Assembly (NCBI GenBank): GCA_900551675.1
Contig: URXH01000009.1
Span: forward strand, 1-31,790
Source of the DNA: an uncultured bacterium
GTDB lineage: Bacteria; Cyanobacteriota; Vampirovibrionia; Gastranaerophilales; Gastranaerophilaceae
Length of the DNA: 31,790 nt
Reading direction: 5' to 3'
Made by a program: the position numbers and the translations under genes. The notes below the pieces were generated by a model that had not been told where the DNA came from, made no database searches, and worked only from the letters and a program-made list of their open reading frames with translations. Shown here piece by piece: positions 30,091-31,790 of this stretch (within the stretch, counting starts at the first letter, position 1; every line of letters begins with the position of its first letter).

Positions 30091-31020
30091 CTAGTCTTTT
30101 ATTAAAACATGATTTCCATTAATCGTAACCCATTTACCATCAGCATTTTCTGACGATGTTGGATAACTTTTTTCATGTGTTTTGGCATCTGACGGTAAAT
30201 CGTTTTTGTAAGGAATTCCGATACTGTTCATTTGGGCAAGAATTTCTTTTTCATTTTCTGAATATTCTTTTGATGACATTTTTGAAATATCTTCTCGTGT
30301 ATAGATTTTATCTGTGCCGGTTTCGGGATTTTTATAACCTGAGTAATCTTTTGGCTGCTCGGATTGAGGCTTAATTAATCCATCTTTTAATTGCTGCTCA
30401 ATTATTGGCAAATTTCTTTCAAACTCTTCGCTTGTCATATTTCCGATTTCTTCTGGGGTAAAAATTGGATTACCATAATTATCCACATTCATTTCAATAC
30501 CTATTTTAAGTAATTTTGAAGGTACTTGATCTATTGAATTAGAGTTTTTATCCACAAATTTATTATTTTTTATACTATTTCTCAAATTATTAACTCTATT
30601 ATTCCACCCATTATAAAATATTTTTTGTTCAGGATCATTAGCAACAATTTTATCATAACTCTTTTGCCTTATTTCGAGAAATTTATTTAAATCGCCATTG
30701 CTCTGATTATAAAATATTTTTGCAGTTCCAGGGCCATGTAGCACTGCAGTATCAAACATAGCAACAGCCATATTTGGATCTGATATTTTATCTGCACCTG
30801 ATACCTTCCAATAATCATCATAATAAATAGCTTTTGCTTCATCTCTAGTAATATTCTTAACGTCTTTGTATGCTAACCCCTTTCGTTTACGATAGGAATT
30901 CAAAGTCGTTTGGGTAATTCCCATATTTGTAGGTCCACCTCTGTCTTTTTTATTATTTACATATCCACCTTCAGAAGGAAATAAGAATTCAAGAGCTTTT
31001 TCAAAATTTTCTTTAGTCAT
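30091..31020 (-). CDS. GH108-type muramidase with repeat-bearing C-terminal extension
   Basis: A 309-residue protein. Residues about 4-145 match the glycoside hydrolase 108 lysozyme family: catalytic-type Glu17 in FLFPSEGGYVNN, DRGGPTNMGITQTTL (27-40), DEAKAIYYDDYW (60-71) and MAVAMFDTAVLHGPGTA (85-100), then FYNGWNNRVNNL. It would cut the glycan backbone of peptidoglycan. No signal peptide is present, so export must use another route. Residues 186-216 and 239-269 are a diverged duplication (I-[FY]-T-x-E-x-I-x-x-M-[ST]-S), and the C-terminus is WVTINGNHVLIKD. AAGGAG lies 7 nt before the ATG. It is 70 bp downstream of the LprI-like gene on the same strand. The alternative is a prophage endolysin; no other phage genes are seen. 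Confidence 0.8.
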   Translation of the reverse strand: MTKENFEKALEFLFPSEGGYVNNKKDRGGPTNMGITQTTLNSYRKRKGLAYKDVKNITRDEAKAIYYDDYWKVSGADKISDPNMAVAMFDTAVLHGPGTAKIFYNQSNGDLNKFLEIRQKSYDKIVANDPEQKIFYNGWNNRVNNLRNSIKNNKFVDKNSNSIDQVPSKLLKIGIEMNVDNYGNPIFTPEEIGNMTSEEFERNLPIIEQQLKDGLIKPQSEQPKDYSGYKNPETGTDKIYTREDISKMSSKEYSENEKEILAQMNSIGIPYKNDLPSDAKTHEKSYPTSSENADGKWVTINGNHVLIKD

Positions 31021-31090
31021 ATTTTTCTCCTTATTAAGCTAATACACAAAATCTCATTAAGAATAAGTTTAATAAGGTAAAATAAATTTA

Positions 31091-31522
31091 TTACTCTTTC
31101 AATTCATATAAATAACTTTTCAAATATAAAGCCCTTTGTTTTACTACATTTTCTAACATTCCGGCTGCAATATTAGTATGAATACTTCCTTCTTTATTAT
31201 ATACAGTTTCTACTATAAGTTTTTTTTCCAATTCATAATACCGTTCCCAACTTTGCTGTGCTGCAATAAATACAGTATATTGTTCCTTAGATAATTCTTT
31301 CTTGATCATATTTGAATAAATAGAAATTTGCTCAAGCCAAGCATCAGTTGCTGCATAAACGCATTTATTCATACCTGAAGTCGAATAATCTTTTTCTATG
31401 CATTTTTCCAGTTGCACATCAATAGCATGTTGTTCATTAGGTAAAGCAACAACTTTAAGAAAAAAAGATATTGAAACTATCAATAATAATGCAATAGTTA
31501 TTTGCATAAGTATTTTCTTCAT
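31091..31522 (-). CDS. LprI/DUF1311-like lysozyme-inhibitor-type protein
   Basis: A 143-residue protein with an N-terminal hydrophobic segment (MKKILMQITIALLLIVSISF) that is either a signal peptide or a membrane anchor. The remainder fits the DUF1311/LprI pattern: C41 and C54 likely disulfide-bonded, MNKCVYAATDAWLEQISIYS, KELSKEQYTVFIAAQQSWER with W92, and R130 near the end. Mycobacterial LprI inhibits lysozyme. Its position directly upstream of a muramidase suggests it protects the producer's periplasm from that enzyme (inference). TAAAAT lies 6 nt before the ATG and no Shine-Dalgarno is seen. Confidence 0.65.
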   Translation of the reverse strand: MKKILMQITIALLLIVSISFFLKVVALPNEQHAIDVQLEKCIEKDYSTSGMNKCVYAATDAWLEQISIYSNMIKKELSKEQYTVFIAAQQSWERYYELEKKLIVETVYNKEGSIHTNIAAGMLENVVKQRALYLKSYLYELKE

Positions 31523-31528
31523 AAATTT

Positions 31529-31534
31529 ATTTTA
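31529..31534 (-). promoter_or_regulatory. -10 of lprI-like gene (leaderless)
   Basis: Minus-strand TAAAAT preceded by TGG (extended -10 form), 6 nt before the ATG at 31522. Confidence 0.45.
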
Positions 31535-31588
31535 CCATAAAATATATAAGTTTTTACATAATTCACCGCCTTTCGTATTTTTAATAAA

Positions 31589-31641
31589 AAAAGAGTAAAG
31601 CAGAAATTTAAATCCTAAAAATTATCTTACCTTACTCTTTT
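31589..31641. terminator. Inverted repeat, possible terminator
   Basis: Arms AAAAGAGTAA (31589-31598) and TTACTCTTTT (31632-31641) around a 33-nt loop, with T-runs on both outer sides. The stem is AT-rich and the loop long, so function is uncertain. Confidence 0.35.
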
Positions 31642-31752
31642 GTATAATATTTAATTGTATATTATAATTATACCATTTACTTGCGAAATCCGTCAATATT
31701 AAATCGAATTTTCATTTCTTGAAATTTTACAGAAATTTTGTAATTTTTTTAA

Positions 31753-31780
31753 TATAATTGTGTCCTAATGATACAAGAGG
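31753..31780 (+). promoter_or_regulatory. Promoter -10 and RBS of a gene beyond the right edge
   Basis: TATAAT (31753-31758) and AAGAGG (31775-31780) point to a plus-strand gene starting just after the window end. The -35 is not clear. Confidence 0.45.
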
Positions 31781-31790
31781 TGTAAATACA

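Noticed and set aside
30091..31020. Prophage remnant
   Set aside because: The muramidase alone is compatible with a phage origin, but no other phage genes are seen in the window; kept only as an alternative.

Overview
The window looks like chromosomal DNA from an AT-rich member of the non-photosynthetic cyanobacterial sister lineage (Vampirovibrionia/Melainabacteria, probably gut Gastranaerophilales). This is inferred from three things. The long NusB opens with MQARRAARELA as in cyanobacteria and lies just before ftsY. Two prepilin-like proteins carry the FTLAEVLITLGIIGVV leader. Several exported or low-complexity proteins match no broadly distributed family I recognise. No database search was possible.

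Layout. 1-6900: a truncated glycosyltransferase, an XRE regulator, an HD phosphohydrolase, a large lineage-specific coiled-coil protein, an operon of two paralogous exported helical proteins plus a LipM-type octanoyltransferase, and a TPR protein. 7000-13450: a frameshifted large gene, nusB, a small HTH gene facing a promoter/operator and an open frame without a start codon, ftsY, an M14 peptidase and two small lineage-specific proteins. 13500-20600: cysS, a prepilin, an XRE regulator, a glycine-zipper protein, then spoIID-like, murJ and tsaC in series. 20600-25920: a 21-codon ORF containing a C10 tract, a second prepilin, lipA, a two-TM protein, a small exported protein, then lpd and alr on the minus strand. 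25920-31790: a palindrome-rich intergenic mosaic, proB-proA, a small hypothetical, a repeat cluster, tRNA-Ser(CGA), and a GH108-type muramidase behind an LprI-like lysozyme-inhibitor gene.

How genes fit together. LipM-like transferase, lipoyl synthase and dihydrolipoamide dehydrogenase cover making and re-oxidising the lipoyl cofactor. Alr, MurJ, the SpoIID-like protein, the M14 peptidase and the muramidase/inhibitor pair concern the cell wall. ProB and ProA catalyse the first two steps of proline synthesis. NusB, CysS, TsaC, FtsY and tRNA-Ser are information-processing housekeeping.

Beyond the genes, five patterns stand out. (1) Eight genes have a -10-like hexamer exactly 6 nt before ATG and no Shine-Dalgarno, predicting leaderless mRNAs. 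(2) GC-rich palindromic elements of the CCCTCTCCC/GGGAGAGGG type lie between genes, supply the ribosome-binding site of tsaC and probably proA, and one (in lpd) plus a related-looking palindrome (in the M14 peptidase) sit in frame inside coding sequence. (3) A TTACATTTCNTTAC motif lies upstream of three lineage-specific minus-strand genes, two of which share a homologous promoter and leader. (4) A poly-C tract would fuse a small ORF to a prepilin if it gained one C. (5) A muramidase and a lysozyme-inhibitor-like protein form a candidate effector/immunity pair.
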